The position numbers and the translations under genes are program-made. Below are positions 11,813 through 22,328 of a stretch of 64,000 bases of DNA, piece by piece. The notes under the pieces are model-generated. The model was given only the letters and a program-made list of their open reading frames with translations, did not search any database and was not told the DNA's origin. Source of the DNA: Gammaproteobacteria bacterium (GTDB lineage: Bacteria; Pseudomonadota; Gammaproteobacteria; Pseudomonadales; Balneatricaceae); NCBI GenBank assembly GCA_030748435.1, contig JASMLZ010000058.1:1-64000 (forward strand). Direction: 5' to 3'. Each line of letters starts with the position of its first letter. Within the stretch, counting starts at the first letter, position 1.

Positions 11813-12499
11813 TTAGCGGCGCCTTTTTGGCGCTGATGGGTATGACTTTTTACTGCGTGCGGCCGGATTGCAGTGGCTGGGCAGGTTAAGCTGATCCTGA
11901 CGCATTTGGCCAGGACTCAGGTTATCAAGTCGCCAGTGTCCAATGGCTACGCGCACCAAACGTAAAGTTGGCAGGCCAACAGCGGCAGTCATACGTCTTA
12001 CTTGCCGATTACGGCCTTCACTAATGGTTACGGATAACCAGCTAGTCGGAATATTAAGGCGCTGCCTAATAGGTGGTATGCGGGGCCACAGAGTTGCCGC
12101 AACTTGTGTTTCGTTAAGTTGGCTGACTTTGGCAGGTTTGGTCCATCCGTCTTTTAATTCAACCCCGTTGCGCAGTGCTTGTAATTGTTGGTGTACAGGA
12201 ACTCCCTCCACCTGAACCCAATAGGTTTTTGGCATCTTGTAACGAGGGTTGGCAATATGCTGTTGTACCTGACCATCATTGGTTAGTAACAATAAACCTT
12301 CAGAGTCATAGTCTAAACGCCCGGCTGGATAATAGCCCTTGTCGCCGATATAGTCAGCCAGAGTGGCGCGTTGTTGTTGATCAGTAAATTGCGATAGAAC
12401 CCGAAAGGGTTTGTTGAAGACCAGTATATTGGGCACGATGAGACTCTGGTGCGGGGCAGGAAAGACCTCTATTATGCCTAAGTTAAGAAAATCCTGCAA
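11813..12499 (-). CDS. rluE: 23S rRNA pseudouridine(2457) synthase RluE
   Basis: Makes pseudouridine at position 2457 of 23S rRNA by homology with E. coli RluE. The 228-residue protein has the RsuA-family catalytic motif AGRLDYDSEGLLLLTNDG with the nucleophilic Asp. RluE-type segments also appear: LVFNKPFRVLSQFTD, LWPRIPPIRQRLNIPTSWL and EGRNRQVRRMTAAVGLPTLRLVR. There is no N-terminal S4 domain, as expected for RluE. A basic tail ends in KRRR. The gene converges with moaE, with five bases between the two stops. Confidence 0.93.
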   Translation of the reverse strand: MQDFLNLGIIEVFPAPHQSLIVPNILVFNKPFRVLSQFTDQQQRATLADYIGDKGYYPAGRLDYDSEGLLLLTNDGQVQQHIANPRYKMPKTYWVQVEGVPVHQQLQALRNGVELKDGWTKPAKVSQLNETQVAATLWPRIPPIRQRLNIPTSWLSVTISEGRNRQVRRMTAAVGLPTLRLVRVAIGHWRLDNLSPGQMRQDQLNLPSHCNPAARSKKSYPSAPKRRR

Positions 12500-12758
12500 A
12501 ATATACCCATCCGTCAGGGCAAAAAGAGCCGCAATCTATGACCAGTAAAATGCACAAATTGTAGCTTGCTTGGTCAACTTTTCTAGCAGACCCAATCACT
12601 TTTATAATTGCCTTTGCTCTGGTGTTTTCAACGCCATCCAAACCAGATATATAATACGCTTGAGGTTTAATAGGTTGATAATTTTTTTATCTTACGCTGG
12701 AAAATCAATGCCATAACCCCAATAAATTGTGGTATAAATTGCTAACAATGATTTCGAT

Positions 12759-13109
12759 ATGAGTGACCTAATGCGCAATAGCCACGATCAGGATGTAGCC
12801 GATGATAATCTTGGTGTACAGGTACTGGAACACAGTGAACAACAACTGCAACCGCCGTCCATGTATAAAGTGGTGTTATTAAACGATGATTACACGCCAA
12901 TGGAGTTTGTTATTGATGTGTTAATTCGGTTTTTTCGACATAACGAAGAACAGGCGACACAAATCATGTTGGCTGTACATACTCAGGGCAAGGGAGTATG
13001 TGGCATCTTCACCAAAGATGTAGCCGAAACCAAGTCGGCTCAGGTGAACCAGTTTTCACGTCAGCACAAGCACCCTTTACTTTGCGAAGTTGAACCGGTG
13101 GAGGATTAA
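12759..13109 (+). CDS. clpS: ATP-dependent Clp protease adaptor ClpS
   Basis: N-recognin that binds N-terminal Leu, Phe, Tyr or Trp and hands the substrate to ClpA-ClpP. The 116-residue protein has a flexible N-terminal extension (1-35) followed by the folded domain with [20 protein letters not shown], which contains the Asp-Asp-x-Thr residues of the binding pocket. The later [23 protein letters not shown] segment holds the pocket histidine. It ends two bases before clpA, so the two are translated together. An in-frame ATG at 12771 is a possible alternative start. Confidence 0.95.
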   Translation: MSDLMRNSHDQDVADDNLGVQVLEHSEQQLQPPSMYKVVLLNDDYTPMEFVIDVLIRFFRHNEEQATQIMLAVHTQGKGVCGIFTKDVAETKSAQVNQFSRQHKHPLLCEVEPVED

Positions 13110-13111
13110 AC

Positions 13112-15373
13112 ATGTTAGATCGCGAGCTAGAACAAAGCCTGTCGCAGGCGTTTAATCAAGCCAGTCATAACCGGCACGAGTTTATCACTGTAGAACATCT
13201 GTTGCTGGTACTATTAGAAAATAGTGCTGCCCTTGAAGTACTGACATCCTGTGACACAGATATCGCCAATCTGCGGCTGCAATTGGAAATGTTTATCGCC
13301 GAAACTACGCCCTTACTACCGGCCGATGTGACAGAGGTGGATGTGCAACCAACACTGGGTTTTCAGCGGGTTTTGCAACGAGCCGTATTCCATGTGCAGT
13401 CTTCGGGGCGTATGGAGGTCACTGGGGCCAACGTATTAGTTGCCATTTTTAGTGAAACAGAAAGTCAGGCTGTATATATACTCAATAGTGCTGATATCGA
13501 GCGTGTTGACGTAGTCAATTACCTTTCTCATGGTGTGACTAAAGACGAAGGCTTGGCTTTGGAAAATGATGCTGTAGAGGGAGAGACCAATGCCGGTGGT
13601 TTGCTAAAATACACTACTCACCTCAATGCTGAAGTGCAGGCTAATCGTATTGATCCACTGATTGGTCGGCAACAGGAATTGGAACGCCTTATTCAAGTGC
13701 TGTGTCGGCGGCGCAAAAACAATCCGTTACTGGTTGGTGATGCGGGGGTTGGTAAAACTGCCATAGCAGAAGGTTTGGCGTATCAGATTGAGCAAGGTAA
13801 AGTGCCGGCGGTAATGGCTAATGCTCAGGTATATTCGTTGGATATGGGAACCTTGTTGGCAGGTACGAAATATCGGGGTGATTTTGAAAAGCGATTAAAA
13901 GAATTGTTAAAAGATATCGAACAACAACCCCATGCCATATTATTTATTGATGAGATCCATACTATTATCGGGGCAGGTTCCACCTCTGGTGGATCCATGG
14001 ATGCTTCCAATTTGCTTAAACCGATGCTTAGTTCTGGCAAATTACGTTGTATTGGTTCCACTACGTTTACCGAGTTTCGAGGTATTTTTGAAAAAGACCA
14101 TGCCTTGGCCCGTCGCTTTCAAAAAATTGATGTTGAAGAACCTAACGTTAGCGATACGCAGGCGATTTTACATGGGTTGATATCACGTTTTGAGAGCCAC
14201 CATCGAGTGAGCTATGACAATGCCGCAGTTGATGCTGCTGCCGAACTGGCTGAGCGTTATATCACTGATAAAAAAATGCCAGACAAGGCCATTGATGTAA
14301 TAGACGAAGCTGGCGCCTATCAGCAACTTCTAGCAGAAGAGCAGCGGGCCAAAAGCATCGGGGTAAGGGAAGTAGAATCGGTAGTGGCCAAAATTGCCCG
14401 CATTCCAGCCAAAAGTGTGTCTGCCAGTGACAGAGAACAGCTAGCTAATCTGGAAACCAATTTAAAACGGGTGGTATTTGGTCAGGATACAGCTATTGCC
14501 ACACTGGCGAACGCAATCAAACTATCCAGAGCCGGGCTTGCCACAGCGCATAAGCCAGTGGGCAGTTTTTTGTTTTCAGGACCGACCGGCGTTGGCAAAA
14601 CAGAAGTGTCTCTGCAGTTAGCACGTATTATGGGTATGGAGTTGGTTCGCTTCGATATGTCGGAATATATGGAGCGGCATACTGTTTCACGCCTGATTGG
14701 TGCACCCCCAGGTTATGTTGGTTTTGATCAGGGTGGTTTGTTAACCGAGGCCGTAACCCAAAACCCTCATTGTGTATTGTTATTGGATGAGATAGAAAAG
14801 GCGCATCCGGAGGTATTTAATATTCTCTTGCAGGTCATGGATAATGGGACTTTAACGGATAATAATGGGCGTGCTACGGATTTTCGCAATGTGGTTCTGA
14901 TCATGACTACCAACGTGGGTGCTGAGGCCATGAGCCGTAACTCTATCGGCTTTACCAAGCAGGATCACACTAGCGATGGTATGGAGGCGCTAAAGAAGCT
15001 ATTTAGCCCTGAATTCCGTAACCGTCTGGATGACATTATTCAATTTGGCAAATTACCTGAAGCCGTGATTCTGGGTGTGGTGGACAAGTTTCTGGAAGAG
15101 TTGCAGGTGCAGTTGGATGATAAACAAGTCCATATGCAGGTCAGTCTTGCCGCCAGAGAATGGTTTGCCAAGCATGGCTATGATGGTGATATGGGTGCGC
15201 GTCCTATGGCTCGTTTAATACAACAAAAACTGAAAAAGCCCATGGCTGAAATCCTGCTGTTTGGGGAATTAGCTGAGACTGGCGGTGTGCTTAAGGTTGA
15301 TGTGGACGATGGTGCTATTAAACTACAGGCAGAGCCCACCAAACGGCAGGTGAAGTTACTCGATCCAGCTTAA
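13112..15373 (+). CDS. clpA: ATP-dependent Clp protease ATP-binding subunit ClpA
   Basis: AAA+ unfoldase that feeds proteins into ClpP (encoded at 53400-54032). The 753-residue protein has the N-terminal Clp repeat domain (1-145, the ClpS docking site) and two AAA+ modules. Their Walker A motifs are GDAGVGKT near residue 209 and GPTGVGKT near 490; Walker B motifs include LLLDEIEKAHPE. An SIGF loop near residue 611 matches the ClpP-binding tripeptide loop. Length equals E. coli ClpA (758). It is coupled to clpS and converges with infA across a terminator. Confidence 0.97.
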   Translation: MLDRELEQSLSQAFNQASHNRHEFITVEHLLLVLLENSAALEVLTSCDTDIANLRLQLEMFIAETTPLLPADVTEVDVQPTLGFQRVLQRAVFHVQSSGRMEVTGANVLVAIFSETESQAVYILNSADIERVDVVNYLSHGVTKDEGLALENDAVEGETNAGGLLKYTTHLNAEVQANRIDPLIGRQQELERLIQVLCRRRKNNPLLVGDAGVGKTAIAEGLAYQIEQGKVPAVMANAQVYSLDMGTLLAGTKYRGDFEKRLKELLKDIEQQPHAILFIDEIHTIIGAGSTSGGSMDASNLLKPMLSSGKLRCIGSTTFTEFRGIFEKDHALARRFQKIDVEEPNVSDTQAILHGLISRFESHHRVSYDNAAVDAAAELAERYITDKKMPDKAIDVIDEAGAYQQLLAEEQRAKSIGVREVESVVAKIARIPAKSVSASDREQLANLETNLKRVVFGQDTAIATLANAIKLSRAGLATAHKPVGSFLFSGPTGVGKTEVSLQLARIMGMELVRFDMSEYMERHTVSRLIGAPPGYVGFDQGGLLTEAVTQNPHCVLLLDEIEKAHPEVFNILLQVMDNGTLTDNNGRATDFRNVVLIMTTNVGAEAMSRNSIGFTKQDHTSDGMEALKKLFSPEFRNRLDDIIQFGKLPEAVILGVVDKFLEELQVQLDDKQVHMQVSLAAREWFAKHGYDGDMGARPMARLIQQKLKKPMAEILLFGELAETGGVLKVDVDDGAIKLQAEPTKRQVKLLDPA

Positions 15374-15399
15374 CCCCGTATATAGCAGGCATTAAAAAG

Positions 15400-15422
15400 C
15401 AGGGTTAACTTAGTTAACCCTG
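15400..15422. terminator. Bidirectional terminator between clpA and infA
   Basis: A perfect ten-base inverted repeat CAGGGTTAAC / GTTAACCCTG around a three-base loop. On the minus strand it is followed by CTTTTTAAT, so it fits best as the infA terminator; on the plus strand the tail is only GTATTTTG. Confidence 0.75.
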
Positions 15423-15495
15423 GTATTTTGAAGCCCTTTAATAATAACCTGAGCACAGGTCAAACAAGGAAGATTTTAGCTTTGTTGCTTGGGTC

Positions 15496-15714
15496 TTAGC
15501 GAGCGCGGTATGTAATGCGGCCCTTGGTAAGGTCGTAAGGTGTCATTTCCACCTTTACCTTGTCGCCTGTCAAAATGCGAATATAATGCTTGCGCATTTT
15601 GCCAGAGATATGAGCGGTAACAATATGTCCGTTTTCTAACTCAACGCGGAACATGGTATTGGGAAGGGTTTCAACAATAGTGCCTTCCATTTCAATTTGG
15701 TCTTCTTTAGCCAT
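15496..15714 (-). CDS. infA: Translation initiation factor IF-1
   Basis: Binds the ribosomal A site during initiation. The 72-residue single OB-fold protein starts [19 protein letters not shown] and contains [21 protein letters not shown], essentially the universal bacterial sequence. It follows aat and bpt on the minus strand, an arrangement shared with pseudomonads, and ends at the hairpin shared with clpA. Confidence 0.98.
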   Translation of the reverse strand: MAKEDQIEMEGTIVETLPNTMFRVELENGHIVTAHISGKMRKHYIRILTGDKVKVEMTPYDLTKGRITYRAR

Positions 15715-15809
15715 TAAAGCCTCAAAAAGTGATATTAAGATCGTTTAGAGCGCGCTAGTTTGCCCGAAAATGCGACAAATTGCAAAAACTCAATGCAATT
15801 ATTGGACAT

Positions 15810-16535
15810 TTAATCCGGCTCCATGGGCAACCACTGCAGGCCATTAAAATACTCCATGGGCTGATAGTTTGACTTATAGCTCATTTTCTGACAATCACTA
15901 ATCCAGTAACCAAGGTAAACGTGTTGCAAAAGCTGTGTTCGGGCCCAGTTGATAAGCCATAATATGGACAATTTGCCCAAACTGCGAGACTCCTCCGTAG
16001 GGTCATAAAAGGTATAAATTGCCGAGGCAGCATCTGGAAGCAGGTCGACAACCGCCACGGCAAGTAGTCTTTGGCCCTGTTTGAAGCACAGAAAATGACT
16101 GGTTACTGTATTTGGTGGTTGACACAAAAAGCTATCGAATTGTTGCTCAGATGGAGGATACATATCACCATCAGCATGGCGTTGCTCGATATACCTTTGG
16201 TACAGATCATAGTAATCGGCAGTATTTTCAGCCTGACACCATTCAACAGTCAGATCATGATTACGCTTAAGTACCCGGCGTTGATTTCGGCTTAGCTTGA
16301 ATGCGCTTGCCTTAACCCTTACGGCTTGACAGGCCTGACAGTGGTCGCACCAGGGACGATACAAGTGGGCGCCACTGCGGCGAAAACCAAGCTGGTTCAA
16401 TTGGGTGTAAAGATTGTTATCAATAGACTGCTCAGGATGCAGAAAGATGGATCTGGAATCACGTTCAGTTAAGTAGCTGCAGGGCGACTCTGGAGTAGGG
16501 AAAAACACTAATTGGTTCAGTAATTTGGCATCCAT
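15810..16535 (-). CDS. bpt: Aspartate/glutamate leucyltransferase Bpt (Ate1-like)
   Basis: Transfers leucine from Leu-tRNA to N-terminal Asp or Glu, creating a degron for ClpS. The 241-residue protein has the cysteine-rich YRPWCDHCQACQAVRV segment and the C-terminal GYWISDCQKMSYKSNYQPMEY typical of the Ate/Bpt family. It begins two bases after aat ends, so the two transferases are in one operon upstream of infA. Confidence 0.93.
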   Translation of the reverse strand: MDAKLLNQLVFFPTPESPCSYLTERDSRSIFLHPEQSIDNNLYTQLNQLGFRRSGAHLYRPWCDHCQACQAVRVKASAFKLSRNQRRVLKRNHDLTVEWCQAENTADYYDLYQRYIEQRHADGDMYPPSEQQFDSFLCQPPNTVTSHFLCFKQGQRLLAVAVVDLLPDAASAIYTFYDPTEESRSLGKLSILWLINWARTQLLQHVYLGYWISDCQKMSYKSNYQPMEYFNGLQWLPMEPD

Positions 16536-16537
16536 AA

Positions 16538-17242
16538 CTATACACCCTGATTATTCCAGTGACTGCCCAATTCATACTGGGCATTGCTCTGCAGGTATTC
16601 CTCAAAAGTTGATCTATCTATTTCATAGGCACCTAAACTGGCTAGATGAGGCGTAGGGAGTTGGCAGTCAATCAAATCAAATTGCCATTCGCTGAGCCAT
16701 TGCGCCAAGGCGACAAAGGCGAGCTTTGAGGCGTTGCTGCGATGACTAAACATGGATTCACCACAAAACATCTTGCCAATGGCGACACCATATAGACCAC
16801 CAACCAAGGTAGCCTGATCCCATATTTCAATGCTATGAGCATGGCCAGCTGCAAATAATCTCTTATAGGCTATCTGGATAGCTGGCACAATCCAAGTGGC
16901 CTGTTTATCTGACTGGCCATTTCTTGGTGTTTGTGCGCACTGTTTTACCACCCGTTCAAAGGCATGATCAAAGGTAATCTGATAGCGTTGTTGGCGCATT
17001 AACTTGGCCATGCTGCGAGATACTTTCACTTTATCAGGCCTGAGGACCATGCGTGGTGTAGGCGCCCACCAAAGAATCGGGTCTCCTTCACCAAACCATG
17101 GAAAGATACCACTTTGATAAGCATTTAATAAGCGTTTAACAGACAAATCACCACCGATTGCCAATAAACCGGCAGGGTCCTCCAGAGCCTCACTTAGTGG
17201 GGGAAAGACGATATTATCGGTCTGTAATTGATAAAGAGGCAT
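16538..17242 (-). CDS. aat: Leucyl/phenylalanyl-tRNA--protein transferase Aat
   Basis: Adds Leu or Phe from charged tRNA to proteins with N-terminal Lys or Arg, marking them for ClpS-ClpAP. The 234-residue protein has the family pattern GLLAIGGDLS, YQSGIFPWFGEGDPILWWAPTPRMVL and the acyl-transfer core GGLYGVAIGKMFCGESMFS. It is first in the aat-bpt-infA operon and divergent from ftsK. Its position next to clpS-clpA places both tagging enzymes and the adaptor in one 4.5-kb block. Confidence 0.95.
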   Translation of the reverse strand: MPLYQLQTDNIVFPPLSEALEDPAGLLAIGGDLSVKRLLNAYQSGIFPWFGEGDPILWWAPTPRMVLRPDKVKVSRSMAKLMRQQRYQITFDHAFERVVKQCAQTPRNGQSDKQATWIVPAIQIAYKRLFAAGHAHSIEIWDQATLVGGLYGVAIGKMFCGESMFSHRSNASKLAFVALAQWLSEWQFDLIDCQLPTPHLASLGAYEIDRSTFEEYLQSNAQYELGSHWNNQGV

Positions 17243-17505
17243 GGTTTACAAAATTGGGTTAACACAGGTAACAGTATATCCTGATTGATTGGTTTATACT
17301 CATTTACCCCGTAAATTTTATTTTCTGCTGCCAGAAAGCAAAAAAACTTGGCTTTTTTAGGGTTTTTTCCGTTAAATTAGGCATCTATCAAATTGGGTGT
17401 GTATAATTTCTACTGTTATTTCACGCCATTGAATGGTCGCTGGCAACCTTGGCAAGGTTATCTGAAGCACACCAACCAAAGACAAAATAAATAAAGGAAA
17501 TATTA

Positions 17506-20088
17506 GTGGCAAAGGTGAAAACCCCATTCAATCTCGAAGCACTTTATCAGAGATACAGCTGGTATGGTTTCCGTCTATTAGGCTTGGCTATTGGTGTGTA
17601 TTTATTACTCGTGCTAAGTAGCTATGATCCACTGGACCCAAGCTTTGCCAAAGCTAGTGATACGCCTGATGTTAATAACTTGGGTGGCTATATTGGCTCT
17701 GGACTGGCCAGTCTTTTATTGTTGTTATTCGGTCTGGTAGCTTTTGTTATACCCTTGGTTTTGATTGCCCGTAATCTGCTGCAAGTAATAGGTATAAGCG
17801 GTGAGCAGAGGCATGATACTCTGTATAAATTGATTGCCTTGATATTTACTCTGCTTGGTGCCAGCACACTGATTGCTATTCATATTGATAATAGCAACTT
17901 GTCTTATCCTAATGGCAGTGGTGGTGTGGTCGGGACCAATTTCGCCCAACCACTCGTGCAGGCATTGGGTATTGTGGGCGCTAATCTGCTCTTGCTGACC
18001 GTTAGTTTTCTCGCCTTGAGCCATCTGTTGGGAATAAATTGGGCCCATATAACCGAGCGCACAGGCCACTGGGTAGAGCGCGCCATTATTATGGCCTGGC
18101 GGGGCTTATTTGATGACCAGGAAGGGGGGCTTAAAACCCAGCCTCCACGACCATCGCCAAACCAGGCGGACAAAAAATCACAATCAGGTTTAATATCTCG
18201 TGTGGGGCGCTCAGTAAGCCAAAGCTGGGAACGTTTGTGGCGTCGCAAGGCAAGCAATGCAGCTTTTATGCAGAACATACAGGTTGGTCGCACAGCAGAA
18301 TTGTTTGGTCAGTCTGAAGATGTGCAAATCAGTGATGATGACGTGATTTCAGCCTTGCAAAAAAAACCCAAAGGAGCAACTAAGAAAACCAAACAACAGT
18401 CGCCACCAGTAGCTAAAAAGCAGCCCAATACACCTGCTAATGCTGCTACTACTGCACAAGGTAAAGCAAAAAATATTGCTGATTCCAGTAAACGCGATGT
18501 CAAAATTGTGCCCTTGGAGGAAACCCATAAACAGGATACGGGGGATTCATCAGCGACTCAGGGTGGCAAGTTGGTTAAACCTGCACAGTGTCCGTCTGTG
18601 AGTTTATTGGATCCTCCTGAAGCCAACCTTAGTCCTGGTGTTAGCAAGCAGGAATTAGAACATCTGAGCGAACTGCTAGAAGCAAAACTGATGGATTTTG
18701 GTGTTATAGCAGAAGTAGTCGAGGTTAACCCAGGCCCCGTAATTACGCGCTTTGAGATACAGCCTGCACCAGGCACAAAAGTGAGCAAAATAAGCAATTT
18801 AGCCAAGGATTTGGCGCGCTCAATGGCGGTGTTGAGTGTACGCGTGGTCGAGGTTATTGCCGGCAAGTCGGTTATTGGTATTGAAATTCCCAATCAAAAT
18901 CGCGAGATGGTGCGTATCAGTGAAGTCATAGGCAGTAAAACCTATCAGACTTCCAGCAGTCCACTGACCATGGGGCTTGGTAATGATATTGCCGGCAAAC
19001 CAGTAGTGGTCGACTTGGCGAAAATGCCTCATTTGCTGGTTGCGGGTACAACCGGTTCTGGTAAATCTGTGGGCGTAAACGCTATGTTGATTAGCCTATT
19101 GCTCAAATCAACTCCGGAACAGGTGCGCTTACTATTGGTTGACCCGAAGATGCTTGAATTGTCAATTTATGACGGTATTCCCCATCTACTTGCTCCGGTC
19201 ATTACTGACATGAAAGAAGCGGCGGGTGGCTTGCGTTGGTGTGTGGCGGAAATGGAACGCCGCTATAAGATCATGGCCTCCCAGGGTGTCCGTAATATCG
19301 CCGGTTATAATACCAAGGTTAATAATGCCCGTAAGCAGGGCGCGTACATACCTGATCCTACCTGGCGGCCAGATGAGCTGGCCGGAGAAAGCCTTGAGGA
19401 CCGTCCTTGTCTAGAAGAGTTTCCCTATATTGTTGTCGTGGTAGATGAATTTGCTGACATGATGATGATCGTGGGTAAAAAAGTTGAAGAACTTATTGCC
19501 CGTATCGCGCAAAAAGCACGGGCCGCGGGTATCCATCTTATTTTGGCCACTCAGCGCCCCTCAGTAGATGTGATAACTGGTTTAATTAAAGCTAATGTGC
19601 CTACGCGCATTGCTTTTCAAGTTAGCTCCAAAATTGATTCTCGGACTATACTTGATCAGGGTGGTGCAGAGAGTTTGCTGGGCCATGGTGATATGCTTTA
19701 TTTACCGGCTGGCAAAAGCGTCCCGGAACGGGTACATGGTGCGTTTGTCAGTGACGATGAAGTGCATCGTGTGGTTGAGGACTGGAAATGCCGTGGCACA
19801 CCGAATTTTGTTGATGCCATCATTGAGGGAGTTTTTGACCAAGAAGGTGGAGCCAGTGCGTCTGGCAATGGTGAATATGAAGAAGAGATGGACCAGCTAT
19901 ATGATGAGGCCGTGGCTTTTGTAACGGAAACAAGGCGGGCGTCCATTTCCTCGGTACAGCGCAAGTTTAAGATTGGTTATAATCGTGCAGCACGTATTAT
20001 TGAAGCCATGGAAGCAGCAGGTGTGATCACCAGTCAGGCCCATAATGGCAGTCGTGAAGTGATCGCCCCGCCCCCCGTAAGAGATTAG
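17506..20088 (+). CDS. ftsK: DNA translocase FtsK
   Basis: Septal motor that pumps chromosome ends and activates XerCD at dif during division. The 860-residue protein has an N-terminal membrane domain with about four helices (roughly 22-190), a low-complexity Pro/Lys/Gln linker (about 205-360) and the motor domain. The Walker A motif GTTGSGKS is near residue 514 and a Walker [12 protein letters not shown] follows. A winged-helix gamma domain (about 795-855, [19 protein letters not shown]) reads KOPS sequences. Start is GTG with AAGGAA seven bases upstream. The linker is short compared with E. coli FtsK. lolA follows after 12 bases. Confidence 0.96.
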   Translation: MAKVKTPFNLEALYQRYSWYGFRLLGLAIGVYLLLVLSSYDPLDPSFAKASDTPDVNNLGGYIGSGLASLLLLLFGLVAFVIPLVLIARNLLQVIGISGEQRHDTLYKLIALIFTLLGASTLIAIHIDNSNLSYPNGSGGVVGTNFAQPLVQALGIVGANLLLLTVSFLALSHLLGINWAHITERTGHWVERAIIMAWRGLFDDQEGGLKTQPPRPSPNQADKKSQSGLISRVGRSVSQSWERLWRRKASNAAFMQNIQVGRTAELFGQSEDVQISDDDVISALQKKPKGATKKTKQQSPPVAKKQPNTPANAATTAQGKAKNIADSSKRDVKIVPLEETHKQDTGDSSATQGGKLVKPAQCPSVSLLDPPEANLSPGVSKQELEHLSELLEAKLMDFGVIAEVVEVNPGPVITRFEIQPAPGTKVSKISNLAKDLARSMAVLSVRVVEVIAGKSVIGIEIPNQNREMVRISEVIGSKTYQTSSSPLTMGLGNDIAGKPVVVDLAKMPHLLVAGTTGSGKSVGVNAMLISLLLKSTPEQVRLLLVDPKMLELSIYDGIPHLLAPVITDMKEAAGGLRWCVAEMERRYKIMASQGVRNIAGYNTKVNNARKQGAYIPDPTWRPDELAGESLEDRPCLEEFPYIVVVVDEFADMMMIVGKKVEELIARIAQKARAAGIHLILATQRPSVDVITGLIKANVPTRIAFQVSSKIDSRTILDQGGAESLLGHGDMLYLPAGKSVPERVHGAFVSDDEVHRVVEDWKCRGTPNFVDAIIEGVFDQEGGASASGNGEYEEEMDQLYDEAVAFVTETRRASISSVQRKFKIGYNRAARIIEAMEAAGVITSQAHNGSREVIAPPPVRD

Positions 20089-20100
20089 GTATAAATCAGT

Positions 20101-20733
20101 ATGATAAAGCGCACCAAAATTTATATTTGCGGTATCTTGGGGTTACTGTTTTCGGTCAGTGTCTTGGGCGATTCTGCCGCTCAGCAGCTAACGCAGCAGT
20201 TGGGTCGTTATCAGAGTCTGCAAGCAGATTTTGTGCAATATTTGCTGGATGCCAGTGGCAGCCGATTACAGGAAACGCGTGGTCAAATGCAATTGTTGCA
20301 GCCTAATAAGTTCTATTGGAAAACCGAAGATCCCTTTGCCCAAACCATTGTTAGTAATGGTCAAGAGGTATGGATTTATGATCCTGATCTGGAGCAGGTC
20401 ACTTGGCAAAAGCTGGATACCCGCGTAACCGCAACGCCTGCCTTGTTGCTAAGTGGTGATCAACAAATGATTGCGCAACAATTTAAGGTGCGCTTGGCTA
20501 TTGGCACTGATGGTATGCAGCAGTTTGACTTGTTACCCAAAGATCCGGAAAGCCTGTATCAAAGTATGCGCTTGTTTATTTTAGACGGCAAATTAAAACA
20601 GATGCAGGTGGTGGATACCCTGCAGCAAAAAACCGCCATGCACTTTCATAATCTGGTACTGGGTGCTGATTTACCCGATGAGCATTTTCAGTTTCAGATA
20701 CCCACTGGCACTGATGTTATCGATATGCGCTAG
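20101..20733 (+). CDS. lolA: Outer-membrane lipoprotein carrier protein LolA
   Basis: Periplasmic chaperone that accepts lipoproteins from LolCDE and passes them to LolB. The 210-residue protein has a signal peptide (about 1-23, cleavage after a Leu-Gly or similar small residue). The mature part has the open-barrel pattern with LQADFVQYLLDASG, FYWKTEDPFAQTIVSNGQEVWIYDPDLEQVTW and a TPALLLSGD loop. Its place between ftsK and rarA is the conserved one. A second, distant LolA-like protein is encoded at 42170-42970. Confidence 0.95.
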   Translation: MIKRTKIYICGILGLLFSVSVLGDSAAQQLTQQLGRYQSLQADFVQYLLDASGSRLQETRGQMQLLQPNKFYWKTEDPFAQTIVSNGQEVWIYDPDLEQVTWQKLDTRVTATPALLLSGDQQMIAQQFKVRLAIGTDGMQQFDLLPKDPESLYQSMRLFILDGKLKQMQVVDTLQQKTAMHFHNLVLGADLPDEHFQFQIPTGTDVIDMR

Positions 20734-20928
20734 ACCCACACCATTATCCTGAAAACCTCAGTTGAACACAGGATTTGCGCTGAGAGACAGGGCCACAAAA
20801 CAAGGCGCCGTTCGCAGGCAATGGCCGTGGCCCTTGGTAAGAGCAGCAACCATGGTTTATCGCTGGCCATATTAATTGTATTTCAATATGTTACGCAAGA
20901 TAAGCGATCAACTGAGGTTTTTAGGATT

Positions 20929-22266
20929 ATGCAAGACTTATTCGCCAGCCAGCAAACATCAGGTTATCAGCCACTGGCTGCACGTATGCGACCTAGAGAT
21001 CTAACTGAATATGTTGGCCAACAACATCTTTTAGGTGCTGGCAAAAGTTTGTCTCAGGTAGCTGATCGTGGGGCTTTGCATTCCATGATTTTATGGGGCC
21101 CGCCGGGAGTAGGAAAAACCACCTTGGCGCGCCTGCTGAGTCAGGCTACTGATGCCAATTTTATTAACCTGTCCGCGGTTATGTCTGGCGTAAAGGATAT
21201 TCGAGCAGCGGTCGAACAGGCGCGTCAGGTTAAGCTACAGTCTGGCAGAAACAGTTTGTTGTTTGTCGATGAGGTGCACCGTTTTAACAAGTCACAGCAA
21301 GATGCATTTTTGCCTTATGTCGAAGATGGTACCTTTATCTTTATTGGTGCCACCACCGAAAATCCGGCCTTTGAACTTAATAATGCACTTATGTCCAGAG
21401 CCAGAGTTTATGTACTAAAGAGCTTGCAAGAGGATGACTTGTTGGCGCTATTGCAGCGTACCTTGACTGATGCTGAACGCGGGCTTGGTCATTTACATCT
21501 GCAAATAGCTGATGAGGTGGCTAAACTTTTGGTCAAAGCCGCTGATGGTGATGCTCGACGCCTGTTAAATATTCTCGAAATAGCCAGCGACCTGGCTCAG
21601 GATCAGGATGGCCATTTGTCGTTAACGCTAGTAGCAGAGGTACTGCAAACCAGTCCTAAACGTTATGATAAAGGCGGTGATATCTTTTATGATCAGATAT
21701 CAGCCTTCCATAAATCGGTAAGGGGGTCGGATCCCAATGCCAGCCTATACTGGTTGGCACGCATGCTGGACAGTGGCTGTGACCCTTTGTATATAGCTCG
21801 TCGTATACTTGCCATTGCTTCAGAAGACATTGGTAATGCTGACCCCAGAGCTTTGCAAGTAGCAACCAATGCCTGGTTAGCTTTTGAACGTTTGGGTCCG
21901 GCTGAGGGTAATCGAGCTATTGCCCATGCTGCCGTGTACTGTGCCTGTGCCCCGAAAAGTAACGCTGTTCATTTGGCCTTTAAAGCCGCCATGGAATTAG
22001 TGCAAAATGAACCAGACTATGAGGTGCCAGATCATCTGCGTAATGCACCAACCAAATTGGCCAAAACCATGGGCCATGGTGCTGAATATCGCTACGCCCA
22101 TAATGAAGACCAGGCCTTTGCTGCGGGCGAGTGCTATTTACCCCCTGAGTTGGCTGATATTGAACTCTATCAGCCTAGTAATAGAGGCTTGGAAGGCAAA
22201 ATTGCCGATAAGCTGTGTACTTTGCGGCAATTAAATAAAGATAGCTCGGTAAAGCGTTATAAATAA
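20929..22266 (+). CDS. rarA: Replication-associated recombination protein RarA (MgsA)
   Basis: AAA+ clamp-loader-like ATPase acting at stalled replication forks. From the ATG at 20929 it is 445 residues, close to E. coli RarA (447), and starts MQDLFASQQTSGYQPLAARM. The Walker A motif is [10 protein letters not shown], the Walker B region LFVDEVHRFNKSQQD, sensor 1 FIGATTENP, and the C-terminal tetramerisation region contains MLDSGCDPLYIARR and EDIGNADPRAL. The frame is open 36 codons further upstream (20821), but that extension has no family counterpart. It lies in the conserved lolA-rarA-crcB-serS order. Confidence 0.95.
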   Translation: MQDLFASQQTSGYQPLAARMRPRDLTEYVGQQHLLGAGKSLSQVADRGALHSMILWGPPGVGKTTLARLLSQATDANFINLSAVMSGVKDIRAAVEQARQVKLQSGRNSLLFVDEVHRFNKSQQDAFLPYVEDGTFIFIGATTENPAFELNNALMSRARVYVLKSLQEDDLLALLQRTLTDAERGLGHLHLQIADEVAKLLVKAADGDARRLLNILEIASDLAQDQDGHLSLTLVAEVLQTSPKRYDKGGDIFYDQISAFHKSVRGSDPNASLYWLARMLDSGCDPLYIARRILAIASEDIGNADPRALQVATNAWLAFERLGPAEGNRAIAHAAVYCACAPKSNAVHLAFKAAMELVQNEPDYEVPDHLRNAPTKLAKTMGHGAEYRYAHNEDQAFAAGECYLPPELADIELYQPSNRGLEGKIADKLCTLRQLNKDSSVKRYK

Positions 22267-22328
22267 TCATCAACTAGGCTATAATTCTGTCCATATCATA
22301 GATACAAAATGACAATGGTAGTTAGCCT

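Noticed and set aside
22267-22328. Fluoride riboswitch upstream of crcB
   Set aside because: Only 62 bases separate rarA and crcB and no crcB-motif pattern is visible.
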